Notes: generated by a model from the letters alone, not told the origin. Shown: positions 55,201-63,853, counted from the first letter of the stretch. The stretch: 64,000 nt of DNA from Chitinophagaceae bacterium (GCA_947456805.1 CANGTN010000001.1:1-64000), one strand, 5' to 3'. Translations and numbers: made by a program.

Positions 55201-55451
55201 ATACTAACTTCTGCAGTATTATAGTTTAACGAAGAGATTAAGATGGTTTTTGCTGTGGCAGGCACAGATAATGTAAAATTACCGCCGATATCAGTTGTTG
55301 AGCCTGAAACACTTCCTTTAACAACAACAGAAGCATTTGGAATTGGTATACCTTTTTCATCGGCAACCCTGCCTTTAATAGTTCGGTTTTGTGCCCAAAG
55401 TTGACTTATCGCCATCAGAAAGCAAAGTGAGAGGGTCATGATTTTTCTCAT
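52251..55451 (-). CDS. SusC/RagA family TonB-dependent receptor (second pair)
   Basis: This 1066-residue transporter begins with a signal peptide, MRKIMTLSLCFLMAISQLWAQ, nearly the same as in the first SusC. A carboxypeptidase-like domain (about 22-95) is followed by the TonB box QDVVVVGYGTQKKKDVTSAV. The plug has QALSGKAAGVNV, IRIRGANSITGST, LIVIDGVP and SRASNGVMLITTKKG. The barrel ends in INVGLNVTF. All parts needed for TonB-driven import are present. The ligand is unknown. Confidence 0.95.
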   Translation of the reverse strand: MRKIMTLSLCFLMAISQLWAQNRTIKGRVADEKGIPIPNASVVVKGSVSGSTTDIGGNFTLSVPATAKTILISSLNYNTAEVSIQGKSEVAVALSSSLESLQDVVVVGYGTQKKKDVTSAVVTIKGDKIKDIPVQSFDQALSGKAAGVNVSLPNGVLNNPAIIRIRGANSITGSTQPLIVIDGVPTFQGDFSTNISANNALATLNPGDIEDIQILKDAAATAIYGSRASNGVMLITTKKGKQGKAKVTYDVNTGWTSPFNIFEVLNAQQYISIKNEALLNLNQANVNSSGQPAGAPLFFASTINGQPVDTKWSDYIYQTGRQQNHNLSISGANESTKYYFSANYNKQEGILQTNTFERKQMRMNIEHKANSFLKLGGNFNYSRGTTFSPSTGSIPGTPFATAGSARLAFVTAPNVSPYAADGRYNIIGIDDPVLRNNFNQIGRNSNLTNSGFVNPVMVRDLNIISSQIDQITANLNAEIKLYKGLYFRTQYGVNYQIGEDKTFYNALHGDGIQTSATTDDGLAFNVIGKYNISNFQNTLSYDFKVADKHNFDVLIGHEEQSVKTDRWGGSRSGLSDNFFNEFQGNFTINNAPVGNVITENYILSYFGRLNYNFSNKYYFSANIRRDGYSAFAPDKKYGTFAGASLGYTISQEKFWQNSNLSKWFNNFKLRASYGEVGSVSSVGNFASLSTFGSSQYGLGNPTLFFSQAGNRDLQWEKSEKLDIGASFAILKNKVNIEIGYYKTNLTDLVIDVPTPPSLGIPGNTISANAASMYNKGIELAINATIIEKKDFSWNMNFNLTTQKNEVTALAQGVPEIVGTTQLERTNITKVGYQLGSFFLVRTNGVDPTTGRRVFVNAAGQEVLFDFSNPTAAQRWRFRDGSVAPAIDLSKDGYIAGNALPTVYGGFNNSFSYKEFDLGIDIYYSFGNSVYFGSRAGLLDQRFWNNTTDVLNRWQKPGDVTNIPKVVFNDNISNGSAIPMDANLYNADFVKFRSITLGYSIPKKVAEKVKLSAARFYVQAFNPFVITNYPGADPEISVNGASGLTPGVDRNTIGQARTINVGLNVTF

Positions 55452-55478
55452 AATTTCGGTAGTTTAAAGTTTTCAGTG

Positions 55479-55509
55479 TAAATATAATGTTAAATAAGAC
55501 AAATCCAAA
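55479..55509 (-). promoter_or_regulatory. promoter of the second SusC/D operon
   Basis: On the minus strand TTTG (55509-55506) is followed after 19 bases by TATATTTA (55486-55479). This is a -33/-7 pair with one mismatch in the -7 box. It lies 28 bases before the susC start codon. Confidence 0.5.
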
Positions 55510-55576
55510 TCAAATTTCGCTGCAACTATAAAAAAGTACTAAAACTCCTTGAATTTGAATTGGACATCTACTAGGA

Positions 55577-57922
55577 TTAATTGTAAGTATTTGCTTTATT
55601 CTTTTTCGAAAACCCCAAAATCAACACAGGCAACAACACCAGATTTGTTATTGTGCCCACAACTAATGTTAAAGAAGTAAGCCAACCCAATGATTTGGTT
55701 CCTCCAAAATCGCTGAAGCAAAAAATCACAAAGCCAGCAATTAAAACCATCGATGTATAAATAATACTAATGCCCGTATGTTGTATAGTTTGTATTAAAG
55801 TTTGTTTTACCTGATAGTTGTAATGTGGCAATTCTTGTTTGTAATTGATTAAAAACCGAATCGTAACATCAATTACAATTCCCAATGCCACACTAAATAC
55901 CAAAACTGTTGAAGGTGTTAATGCAACACCCATCCAACCCATAAGCCCGGCTGTAAATACCAAGGGAAGTAAATTTGGTATCAGTGAACAAAACAATATT
56001 CTTACCGAACGAAATAAATACAGCATACATAAGGTAATCAGCAAAAAAGCATACAAAATGCTTTCTTTTAATCCTTTAATAATAAAGCTACTGCCTTCTA
56101 AAAATGTAACACTACTTCCTGTAAACGTTACTTTATATGCAGCAGTATCAAATATTTCACCCGATTTTTTTTCAAACTCCTGTAATAAAATTGGCAATTG
56201 CACACTCCCAATATCTTTCATGTTTACACTGATGCGTGCTACTTGTCGGTTACTGTCAATGAATCCTTTGAGCAAGCTTCCAGGACTTTGATTTTTTTCA
56301 GAAGCACTGCTTTCTTCTTTTTTTGTTTTTAAATAAGGAGCTAAAAAAGCCAAATCTCCTTCATAAGGAACGGTATAGCTTGCACTGTCTCCATCATAGA
56401 AGGCTTGTTTGGCAAATTTCAATCCTTCCACAAAACTCAATGGTCTGCCGGTTTCACTTTTATTTGAAATAAATACAGATAACTCATCCATTTTATTGAT
56501 TGCTGTAGTATTACGTAGTAGGCCATTTTTCTTTTTGGTATCTACAATGATTTCTAAAGGCATAATGCCGTCAAAATTTTTCTCAAACCATTTAAGGTCG
56601 GTATAAATTTTATCGCTTTTTGGTAAATCATCTACAATAAACCCTTCACTTTTTAATTTAAATAACCCTACAATAGCAATAGTAGAAGCAATGATTGCAA
56701 TGCCATAAACCCAGATTTTGTGATTGAATACCCATCGTTCAATTTTTGCCAATAATTTTTCTATCGTCTTATTTTCTAAATAATGTACATGTCTGTTTTT
56801 GGGTTCGGGTAAATAACTTAATACTGCTGGAATAAAAATTAAAGAGATAACAAACAAGAGCATAATATTAATACCCGCGACTGCCCCAAACTCTTTTAAT
56901 AAAGCACTTCTTGTAAGCGCAAATACAGCAAAACCAATAGCTGCAGCAATATTGCAAAACAATGTTACAATACCCATTCTGCCTACCATTGTAATCAATG
57001 CAAGCTGTTTGTCTTGCTTCTCTTTATAGGCAGTATGGTATTTGTTTAAAAAATAAATACAATTGGGTACACCAATTACAACTACCAAAGGAGGGATTAA
57101 AGCAGTCAGTAAAGTAATTTTATAACCCAATAAAACAATTGTCCCCAAACAACATACAACACCTGCCATTACTACAAACAAACTAATAGCAGTTGCACTT
57201 AGCGAACGGAAAAAAAGCAACAATGTAACTGCAGATAATACAATAGAACCAATTAAAAACCAGTTCATCTCTTGTTTGATTCTATTACCAATTGTTGTTC
57301 TGATGTAAGGCAAACCACTTAATACACAAGTTAGTTTTGTATTTTTTTCAAACTTTTTTATTTGAGTTAATACATCATTAATCAAACGTGTACGACTTTT
57401 ACTGTTAATGCTGTCTTTATTCAATTGTACACCTAATAAATAAGCATGTGTATCAGGGTTATACAATAGTGTTTTATAAAAAGGCAAATTTTCAAAAATC
57501 ATTCTAGCGCTATCTAATTCTTGCTGTTGAGCGTATGAATATGAAAATATTTTTTGGGGTACTAATTTTTCACCAACAGAATCTTTTACCAAAGTAACTG
57601 CCTCGGGAATGCTCAAAACATTTTGAACACCATTTACCTTTTTTAAATCTTGGTGGAGTGCTGCAACTTCGTTAAAAATTGTTGTTGTATAAAAATCTTT
57701 TGTTTCAATACCAATGACCATGGTACTTCCATCTTCGCCAAATTTTTCTTTGAAATTTTTATAATCTTGATACTTTGGATTATCTGTAGGAATTGCTCTG
57801 GTAAACTCATAACTCAACTGCACCTTTGATGCTTGATAACCCATGAAAACAGTAGCAGATATTACGAATATCAAAAGCGGCAAACGATTTTTTAAAATAA
57901 AGGCTCCAAGTTTGTACCACAT
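55577..57922 (-). CDS. MMPL/RND family transporter
   Basis: This 781-residue membrane protein has twelve predicted helices in two similar halves, with large periplasmic loops after helices 1 and 7. GVPNCIYFLNKYHTAYKEK and the sterol-sensing-domain-like GIVIDVTIRFLINYKQEL are equivalent loop motifs of the two halves. The layout fits the MMPL/hopanoid-transporter branch rather than tripartite efflux pumps. Substrates are likely lipids, by inference. It is downstream of the PAP2-like gene on the same strand. Confidence 0.9.
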   Translation of the reverse strand: MWYKLGAFILKNRLPLLIFVISATVFMGYQASKVQLSYEFTRAIPTDNPKYQDYKNFKEKFGEDGSTMVIGIETKDFYTTTIFNEVAALHQDLKKVNGVQNVLSIPEAVTLVKDSVGEKLVPQKIFSYSYAQQQELDSARMIFENLPFYKTLLYNPDTHAYLLGVQLNKDSINSKSRTRLINDVLTQIKKFEKNTKLTCVLSGLPYIRTTIGNRIKQEMNWFLIGSIVLSAVTLLLFFRSLSATAISLFVVMAGVVCCLGTIVLLGYKITLLTALIPPLVVVIGVPNCIYFLNKYHTAYKEKQDKQLALITMVGRMGIVTLFCNIAAAIGFAVFALTRSALLKEFGAVAGINIMLLFVISLIFIPAVLSYLPEPKNRHVHYLENKTIEKLLAKIERWVFNHKIWVYGIAIIASTIAIVGLFKLKSEGFIVDDLPKSDKIYTDLKWFEKNFDGIMPLEIIVDTKKKNGLLRNTTAINKMDELSVFISNKSETGRPLSFVEGLKFAKQAFYDGDSASYTVPYEGDLAFLAPYLKTKKEESSASEKNQSPGSLLKGFIDSNRQVARISVNMKDIGSVQLPILLQEFEKKSGEIFDTAAYKVTFTGSSVTFLEGSSFIIKGLKESILYAFLLITLCMLYLFRSVRILFCSLIPNLLPLVFTAGLMGWMGVALTPSTVLVFSVALGIVIDVTIRFLINYKQELPHYNYQVKQTLIQTIQHTGISIIYTSMVLIAGFVIFCFSDFGGTKSLGWLTSLTLVVGTITNLVLLPVLILGFSKKNKANTYN

Positions 57923-58053
57923 AAGTTGTGTAAAAATTGAATGGGATTAAGGCATTGAAGTGCCTGTGAAATAACTGCAAAGAAAAGCTTATTGAAGGTT
58001 AGTTGATAGTTATTAATTATTGTATGATGAAAGTTATAAGGTTCCGACAGTCA

Positions 58054-58707
58054 TTACATCATAACCCAATAACCTAATAACTGACAAAAAAAGCCCAAAG
58101 CAATGCCACCGTACATTTCAGTACTGGTATGAGAACCAGCAATGAACCGGCTTGTACCCACTATTCCTGTGAGTAATGTAACTATTGTAATAGGAAGGCC
58201 AAGACCTTCATTGTAATAAAATGAAAATAATAAGATAGCACCCAACGCACCACCCATTGCGATGCCATGCAGACTAATTTTGATATAGTTATTTATTACC
58301 ACTCCTATTGATGTTGCAGCACAAATGCCGAAGAAAAAAAACTGCAATACTTTTGGTTGATCTTTAAAATTGCGACTTAAATAAAACATCCACCAATAAA
58401 AAAACATTGTGATAAAAAAAGGGATGATTCTTTCTTTTTGAGTTTTTAAAAAAATGCTATCTACAAATTTCAAGCGCCACAATAAAAAAACTGAAATTGC
58501 AGGAAAGAATGCAGTCATCCAAAATACACTAAACACACGAAGTTTCAATTGATACACTTCTATTCCAGGAAATTCATACGGAAATACTGAAATCAAAAAC
58601 CAAAACACATAAGTTGGAATAAACAAAGGATGAAAAATATAGGAAATAATTTTGGCAAAAAAGAGTAATAATTTATTGGGTTGATAAGGCGTGATCGTTT
58701 GATTCAT
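58054..58707 (-). CDS. PAP2-like membrane protein with incomplete phosphatase motif
   Basis: This 217-residue protein has about six membrane helices. KISLHGIAMGG and SRFIAGSHTSTEMYGG resemble the second and third PAP2 phosphatase motifs. The usual PSGH is SLHG, and the last motif is SR-x5-H-x3-E with Glu for Asp. The first motif KxxxxxxRP appears only as KTQKERIIP. Activity on lipid phosphates is therefore uncertain. It lies 21 bases after rpoN. Confidence 0.72.
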   Translation of the reverse strand: MNQTITPYQPNKLLLFFAKIISYIFHPLFIPTYVFWFLISVFPYEFPGIEVYQLKLRVFSVFWMTAFFPAISVFLLWRLKFVDSIFLKTQKERIIPFFITMFFYWWMFYLSRNFKDQPKVLQFFFFGICAATSIGVVINNYIKISLHGIAMGGALGAILLFSFYYNEGLGLPITIVTLLTGIVGTSRFIAGSHTSTEMYGGIALGFFCQLLGYWVMM

Positions 58708-58728
58708 TACCGAAAAATTGATTTTATT

Positions 58729-60213
58729 TTAAAACTCTTTCCTCAACCTTGCTACAGGTAAATTAAGTTGCTCTCTATATTTAGCTACAGTTCTGCGTGC
58801 AATATTATAGCCTTTTTCATTGAGCATGTCAGTTAATGTTTCATCAGCTAATGGATGGTGTTTATCTTCTCCTTCAATAATATCACTCAATATTTTTTTT
58901 ACTTCACGAGTACTTACTTCTTCGCCTAAATCTGTAGTAAGACTTTCGCTGAAAAAATATTTTAATCGATAAGTCCCAAACTCAGTTTGAACAAACTTAC
59001 TATTGGCTACACGGCTTACTGTACTGATGTCTTGGCCCGTCACCTCCGCAATGTCTTTTAAAATCATTGGACGCAACTCAGTTTCATCACCAGTAGTAAA
59101 AAATGCTTCCTGATGTTTCATAATGGCGTGCATGGTATTGTATAAAGTTGCCTGACGTTGTTTGATCATATCAATAAACCATTTTGCACTATCAATTTTT
59201 TGTTTGATGAACATCACTGCATCTTTCTGTCTTTTGTCTTTTTTACTGCCTTTATCATATTCCTTCAACATATCTTTATAACCTTCGCTGATACGCAAAT
59301 CGGGAGCATTTTTGCTATTAAGTGTCAATTCTAAAATTCCTGCATTATTCAAAATAAAAAAGTCGGGTAAAATATAACTCTCAGCTTTATTAATTTCGCC
59401 AACATGCCCGCCCGGCTTGGGGTTTAGCTTAATAATCTGCTGTATCACTTCCCTTAGATTTTCGTCAGATAAATCAAGGGCATGCTGAATTTTTTGGTAA
59501 TGTTTTTTGGTAAATTCTTCAAAATATTTATTCAATACTTTTATAGCAAGTTGTACATTTTTATCGTTCGTTTTTTTTCGTTTTAACTGCAGTAGCAAAC
59601 ATTCTTTTAAGTCTCTTGCACAAATTCCTGCCGGATCAAAATGTTGGATTTGCTTTATCAAAGCCTCTATTTCTTTTTCATTGGTAATTATATTTTGTCT
59701 GAAAGCCAAATCATCTACAATACTGCTTAATTCTCTGCGCAAATAACCATCATCATCTAAGCTGCCAACTATTTGTTCGGCTACTTTAAATCTTTGTTCA
59801 TCCAAATCAAGCATCCCCAATTGATTGATTAACATTTCATGAAAACTAGCTTCATTTTTGATAGGCAATACTTTTTTTTCGTCTAATTCAGGGTAATTTT
59901 CATCCTTCATTCTATAATCCGCAATTTCATCATCACTATCATTTACATACTCGGTAATATCAATATTTTCATATTCTTCTTCGCTGCCTTCCAGTGGCTG
60001 ATCATCGATAGTTTCAAAATCATCTTTCAATTCATCTATAAATTCATCACCATCATCTTCCTGACCTTGTTCCAACGCCGGATTTTCTTCGAGTTCTTCT
60101 TTAATGCGTTCTTCCAGATTAGCAGTAGGAACCTGCAACAGCTTCATTAACTGAATTTGTTGAGGGGATAATTTTTGTAAAAATTTCTGTTGTAATGTCT
60201 GACTTAAACTCAT
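58729..60213 (-). CDS. rpoN: RNA polymerase sigma-54 factor
   Basis: This 494-residue sigma factor directs transcription from -24/-12 promoters with activator proteins. The N-terminal glutamine-rich region I reads LQQKFLQKLSPQQIQLMKLLQVP. An acidic stretch follows (about 50-110). The core-binding domain and the helix-turn-helix ITGQDISTVSRVANSKFVQT precede the C-terminal RpoN box ARRTVAKYREQLNLP. All regions are present. It heads a leftward rpoN, PAP2-like, MMPL run. No sigma-54 activator is in the window. Confidence 0.96.
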   Translation of the reverse strand: MSLSQTLQQKFLQKLSPQQIQLMKLLQVPTANLEERIKEELEENPALEQGQEDDGDEFIDELKDDFETIDDQPLEGSEEEYENIDITEYVNDSDDEIADYRMKDENYPELDEKKVLPIKNEASFHEMLINQLGMLDLDEQRFKVAEQIVGSLDDDGYLRRELSSIVDDLAFRQNIITNEKEIEALIKQIQHFDPAGICARDLKECLLLQLKRKKTNDKNVQLAIKVLNKYFEEFTKKHYQKIQHALDLSDENLREVIQQIIKLNPKPGGHVGEINKAESYILPDFFILNNAGILELTLNSKNAPDLRISEGYKDMLKEYDKGSKKDKRQKDAVMFIKQKIDSAKWFIDMIKQRQATLYNTMHAIMKHQEAFFTTGDETELRPMILKDIAEVTGQDISTVSRVANSKFVQTEFGTYRLKYFFSESLTTDLGEEVSTREVKKILSDIIEGEDKHHPLADETLTDMLNEKGYNIARRTVAKYREQLNLPVARLRKEF

Positions 60214-60408
60214 CTATTTATCACTAATATTTTGATTGAATTAAAGCTATTTCTGCAAATGGAAGTTTCTATCTATTCGTTTTTTTAATTAAAATTTTAC
60301 AACAACCATTGCAGATATCACTCAATTTTATTTCTTTACACAATCTACAAAAAATTATTAAATAATCAATTGCTTATTTTTACATGCAAACCTAAAAAAA
60401 TAATTGAA

Positions 60409-60684
60409 TTGAAACCGAATTGTTTGATAGCAATTTTATGTATTTGCTGCTTCAGTTCAGCGAATGCACAACTGCCTGCAGATAGTTTGCAATACCAGCT
60501 AAAAAGAACATTGTATGACAAAAAACTTCTTATAAAAAATACAATTCCGCCAAGCTTTTACGCTGATAAGTTGGGATTCTTTTGTAAAGAAGAATTGAAG
60601 TTGGAAAAAAAGATAAAAATTCCATTTCGGTTTAGATTGGGCAGCCTGAATTATGTTAATCAACTAGAAGGAAAACGATACTAA
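60409..60684 (+). CDS. small secreted hypothetical protein
   Basis: This protein of about 91 residues uses TTG at 60409 as its likely start. That gives a signal peptide (KPNCLIAILCICCFSSANA, cleavage before QLPADS). The open frame extends to another TTG at 60370, and there is no ATG. The mature part ends KKIKIPFRFRLGSLNYVNQLEGKRY, a pattern I associate with a conserved Chitinophagaceae hypothetical family. The function is unknown. Its stop codon directly abuts the stop of the relic on the other strand. Confidence 0.6.
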   Translation: MKPNCLIAILCICCFSSANAQLPADSLQYQLKRTLYDKKLLIKNTIPPSFYADKLGFFCKEELKLEKKIKIPFRFRLGSLNYVNQLEGKRY

Positions 60685-60837
60685 TTATTTCCAGACACAC
60701 AGCAAGGGGGTGTACCCTCTTACCAAAAAATTGTAGCGCCTGTTTGAACTGTCAAGATAAGCCCCTCGCTTTGTATAAATAGCAATAGCACCGCCATTTG
60801 TAGGACCTCCTTCTCCCGGTCTGAAAACTTTAATCAT
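60685..60837 (-). pseudogene. C-terminal relic of a TonB-plug/MG2-type outer-membrane protein
   Basis: A 50-codon minus-strand frame runs from an ATG at 60837 to a stop at 60687-60685. It contains VFRPGEGGPTNGGAIAIYTKRG and then LDSSNRRYNFLVRGYTPL. The GGAIAIYTKRG block is the end of a TonB-dependent receptor plug domain as seen in large Bacteroidota carboxypeptidase-like/MG2 proteins. Only the C-terminal end survives. Upstream (60838-61050) is A/T-rich with no matching frame, so the rest was deleted. It is too short to be a working protein. Confidence 0.55.
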
Positions 60838-61054
60838 TGCAACAACTTAATTAAATTGTACTTTATTGAATTCAACAATCAAAGAATCGGTAGCATTAAC
60901 TGATTGTTGTAATATAAAAACAAAGAAAAAAACAAAGTTGTTTTATCATGCAATAAAAGTAATGTAGTAAATATAAAAATAATAAATACTGATAATAATA
61001 ATTGACAAATTAATTAAGACGCTTCAAAATAAACCACAAACAAGGCATACTGCT

Positions 61055-61062
61055 TACTTTTG
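61055..61062 (+). promoter_or_regulatory. -7 promoter element of the glycosyltransferase gene
   Basis: TACTTTTG is an exact TAnnTTTG match ending 6 bases before the ATG. Transcription would begin at or just before the start codon. Confidence 0.5.
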
Positions 61063-61068
61063 TTAATT

Positions 61069-62196
61069 ATGCGTATTGCAGTAAATACAAGGTTTTTACA
61101 AAAAAACAAATTAGAAGGTTATGGCTATTACATTCATGAGCTGATGCAACGTATTACCATCAATCATCCTGAGCATCAGTTTTTATTTTTATTTGATCGA
61201 GAATTTGATGATTCTTTTATTTATAATACAAATATTACTGCAAAGGTTATTGGTCCGAAAGCTAGACACCCATTAAGTTTCAGGTATTGGTATGATATAC
61301 AATTTACAAGAGCTGCAAAAAAATTTAAGGCTGATGTTATTATAAGTTTGGATGGATTTTGTAGCCTCACCAGCAAAATTCCACAAATACTGGCAGTGCA
61401 TGATTTAGCTTATCTGCATTATCCTGATTTTATACCATGGTATCATTTATGGTTTTATAGATTGCACCAGAAAAAATTTTTACTAAAAGCCAAACACATT
61501 GTTACTGTAAGTGAATTCAGTAAACAAGATATCATCAGCAACTTTAAAATACCGATAAATACAATTAGTGTTATTGCCAATGGTGTAAGAAATAATTTTA
61601 AACCTCTTTCTTATGAGCAAAAGGACAATATAAAAAATGAATATACGCTTGGCAATGAATATTTTTTGGCAGTTGGTGGCATTCATCCAAGAAAAAATAT
61701 CATGCAATTGCTGAAAAGTTTTTCTCAATTTAAAAAATGGCAACAAAGCAATATGAAACTGGTTATTGCCGGTAGGCTAGCATGGCAATATGAAACATTT
61801 ATAGAAAAACTGAAATCATTTAAATACAGAAATGATGTGGTGCTAACAGGCTATATCAACGATAGTACTTTAGCAGATTTAATGGGCAGTGCGTATGCCT
61901 TAGTTTATCCATCATTATTTGAAGGATTTGGAGTTCCAATAATTGAGGCAATGCAAAGCGGAACCCCTGTTATTACAAGCAATACAAGCAGTATGCCCGA
62001 AGTTGGTTGTGATGCTGTTTTGTATGCAAACCCAAATGATGTTGATGATTTGGCAAAACAAATGATGTTGATATACAAAGACGAAAAATTAAGAACTGCA
62101 TTGATTGAAAAAGGGTTGGTTCGAGCAAAAGAGTTTTCTTGGGATGTGTCTGCAGTAAAACTTTGGGAATTAATTGAAATCATCGCAAAAAAATAA
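61069..62196 (+). CDS. glycosyltransferase family 4 protein
   Basis: This 375-residue GT-B enzyme has an N-terminal acceptor domain (MRIAVNTRFLQKNKLEGYGYY, later AVHDLAYLHYPDF) and a C-terminal donor domain. YFLAVGGIHPRKN starts the donor domain, and the E-x7-E motif EGFGVPIIEAM lies near residue 290, followed by GTPVITSNTSSMPEV. It is a retaining transferase that uses a nucleotide sugar, probably for lipopolysaccharide or another surface glycan. No other glycan gene is adjacent. ATG at 61069 is chosen. Confidence 0.92.
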   Translation: MRIAVNTRFLQKNKLEGYGYYIHELMQRITINHPEHQFLFLFDREFDDSFIYNTNITAKVIGPKARHPLSFRYWYDIQFTRAAKKFKADVIISLDGFCSLTSKIPQILAVHDLAYLHYPDFIPWYHLWFYRLHQKKFLLKAKHIVTVSEFSKQDIISNFKIPINTISVIANGVRNNFKPLSYEQKDNIKNEYTLGNEYFLAVGGIHPRKNIMQLLKSFSQFKKWQQSNMKLVIAGRLAWQYETFIEKLKSFKYRNDVVLTGYINDSTLADLMGSAYALVYPSLFEGFGVPIIEAMQSGTPVITSNTSSMPEVGCDAVLYANPNDVDDLAKQMMLIYKDEKLRTALIEKGLVRAKEFSWDVSAVKLWELIEIIAKK

Positions 62197-62248
62197 TCTC
62201 ACTTACATTTGCGAAATAATAAATTTTTCACAGAAAGTATAAAATATA

Positions 62249-62596
62249 ATGCACCAATCAACAATTAAAATAGACGTTCATTTAGACAACGAAAAAGTAC
62301 CTGAACAAATCAATTGGTCTGCTGACAACAGTAGTGCCGATAGTTTACAAAAAGCAAAAGCAATGATGGTTTCATTTTGGGATGGAGCAGATAAAAGTGC
62401 TTTGCGTATTGACTTGTGGACGAAAGACATGATGGTTGATGAAATGGCTGATTTCTTCTATCAAACATTGATGGGTATGGCAGATAGTTACAACAGAGCC
62501 ACGCACAATACTGAAATGGTAAATGATTTGAAAAAATTTGCCAAAGACTTTTATCAGAAATTTAAAGACCAGCAATTAAAAGAAAACAAAGCTTAA
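62249..62596 (+). CDS. gldC: gliding motility protein GldC
   Basis: This 115-residue soluble protein has the GldC pattern: beta-strand DVHLDNEKVPEQINWSADNS, then AKAMMVSFWDGADKSALRIDLWTKDMMVDEMADFFYQTLMGMAD. Length and motif order match the family known from Flavobacterium gliding genetics. GldC is accessory to the gliding/type IX secretion machinery. Presence of gldC alone does not show that the organism glides. It lies 52 bases after the glycosyltransferase gene. Confidence 0.92.
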   Translation: MHQSTIKIDVHLDNEKVPEQINWSADNSSADSLQKAKAMMVSFWDGADKSALRIDLWTKDMMVDEMADFFYQTLMGMADSYNRATHNTEMVNDLKKFAKDFYQKFKDQQLKENKA

Positions 62597-62632
62597 TTAC
62601 AGATTACGTTTAAATAGTTAAATTTTATTATT

Positions 62633-63088
62633 ATGAATTTAGAAACACAAATAATGGCTGAAATGAAAGATGCCATGAAATCAAAGAATGAAGCCGCTTT
62701 ACGTGGATTAAGGGCGATTAAAGCAGAAATTATAAAAGCAAAAACGGATCCTGGTGCAAATGGAGTAATTACAGAAGAAGGAGAATTAAAATTGTTGCAG
62801 AAATTGGTAAAACAAAGAAAAGACAGCTTGGAAATTTTTACACAACAAAACCGTGCAGACCTTGCAGTAAAAGAACAAGAAGAAATTGCAATCATAGAAA
62901 AGTTTTTGCCCAAACAAATGAGTGAGGCTGAGCTGATTGAAAGTTTAAAAATAATTATTGCAGAAGTGGGTGCAGTTTCAGCTGCAGATTTGGGGAAAGT
63001 AATGGGAGTAGCAAGCAAACAATTAGCAGGTAAAGCAGATGGCAAAGCGATCAGTGCAGCTGTTAAACAATTATTGACTAACGCATAA
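62633..63088 (+). CDS. GatB/YqeY domain protein
   Basis: This 151-residue helical protein has the YqeY layout: ETQIMAEMKDAMKSKNEAALRGLRAIKAEI, KLVKQRKDSLEIF, EEIAIIEKFLPKQMSEAEL, and AADLGKVMGVASKQLAGKADGKAISAAVKQLL. The domain also forms the tail of GatB and is thought to interact with tRNA. The role of the stand-alone form is unclear. It lies between gldC and the CvpA gene with short gaps and is probably cotranscribed. Confidence 0.95.
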   Translation: MNLETQIMAEMKDAMKSKNEAALRGLRAIKAEIIKAKTDPGANGVITEEGELKLLQKLVKQRKDSLEIFTQQNRADLAVKEQEEIAIIEKFLPKQMSEAELIESLKIIIAEVGAVSAADLGKVMGVASKQLAGKADGKAISAAVKQLLTNA

Positions 63089-63099
63089 TTATAGTAGCT

Positions 63100-63636
63100 A
63101 TGATGATTGATGCACTTTTTATAATGCTATTATTTATTGCTGCCATCAAAGGTTATAGCCGTGGGCTTATTGTTGCATTGTTTTCTTTTTTAGCAATCAT
63201 AATTGGGTTAATTGCTGCCATGAAGCTAAGTGCTGTAGTAGCTAATTATTTAGAAAATAGTGCTCATGTAAATGGTAAATGGTTACCAATACTTTCATTT
63301 TCATTGGTAATGTTCGTGGTAATTTTACTGGTGAAATGGGGAGGAAAAATAATTGAAAAAATTGCCCAAATTGCCTTGATGGGTTGGGCAAATAAACTTG
63401 CCGGAATTGTGTTATATGCTGCATTGTACACAACTATTCTGAGCATTATACTTTTTTTTGCCGAGAAAATACAATTACTGCAATCCGAAACTATCAGTGC
63501 ATCTAAATGTTATTGGTTTATACAACCATGGGCACCCAAAATTATAGATGGCCTTGGAATGGTTATTCCAACATTCAAAGGATTGTTTGTTCAGCTAGAC
63601 CATTTCTTTACTGTTATTGCAACCAAATCAAAATAA
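63100..63636 (+). CDS. CvpA family membrane protein
   Basis: This 178-residue protein has four predicted membrane helices with the CvpA pattern: IDALFIMLLFIAAIKGYSRGLIVALFSFLAIIIGL, then a basic turn and GWANKLAGIVLYAALYTTILSI. Family members are linked to colicin V production, purine-related growth and envelope integrity, without a settled activity. It follows the YqeY gene by 11 bases, which indicates one transcript. Confidence 0.92.
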   Translation: MMIDALFIMLLFIAAIKGYSRGLIVALFSFLAIIIGLIAAMKLSAVVANYLENSAHVNGKWLPILSFSLVMFVVILLVKWGGKIIEKIAQIALMGWANKLAGIVLYAALYTTILSIILFFAEKIQLLQSETISASKCYWFIQPWAPKIIDGLGMVIPTFKGLFVQLDHFFTVIATKSK

Positions 63637-63853
63637 AAAAACAAGAAAAAAGATCAGTTATATTTTTTTCATTAAAATAAAAAATCAACGAATAAGTTTT
63701 AAACCGAAATAAACTTAATCAGTAACAATAAAAAGAATATCTTAGCCAACGTTCACATTAATCTTAAGTAAACAAAAAGCATAGGATTGTGAATTATACT
63801 GAATTTTCCTTTTATTTGTAACCAAGTCAAAACAGCCTTATTAAGTAAAGCGA

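Noticed and set aside
43704-55451. Classic polysaccharide utilisation locus
   Set aside because: Two SusC/SusD pairs are present but no carbohydrate-active enzyme or dedicated regulator accompanies them.
55845-56291. 148-codon plus-strand open frame
   Set aside because: It is antisense to the MMPL transporter gene and has no independent support.
62593-63045. 150-codon minus-strand open frame
   Set aside because: It is antisense to the YqeY-domain gene, with low-complexity Ser/Phe/Ile composition.
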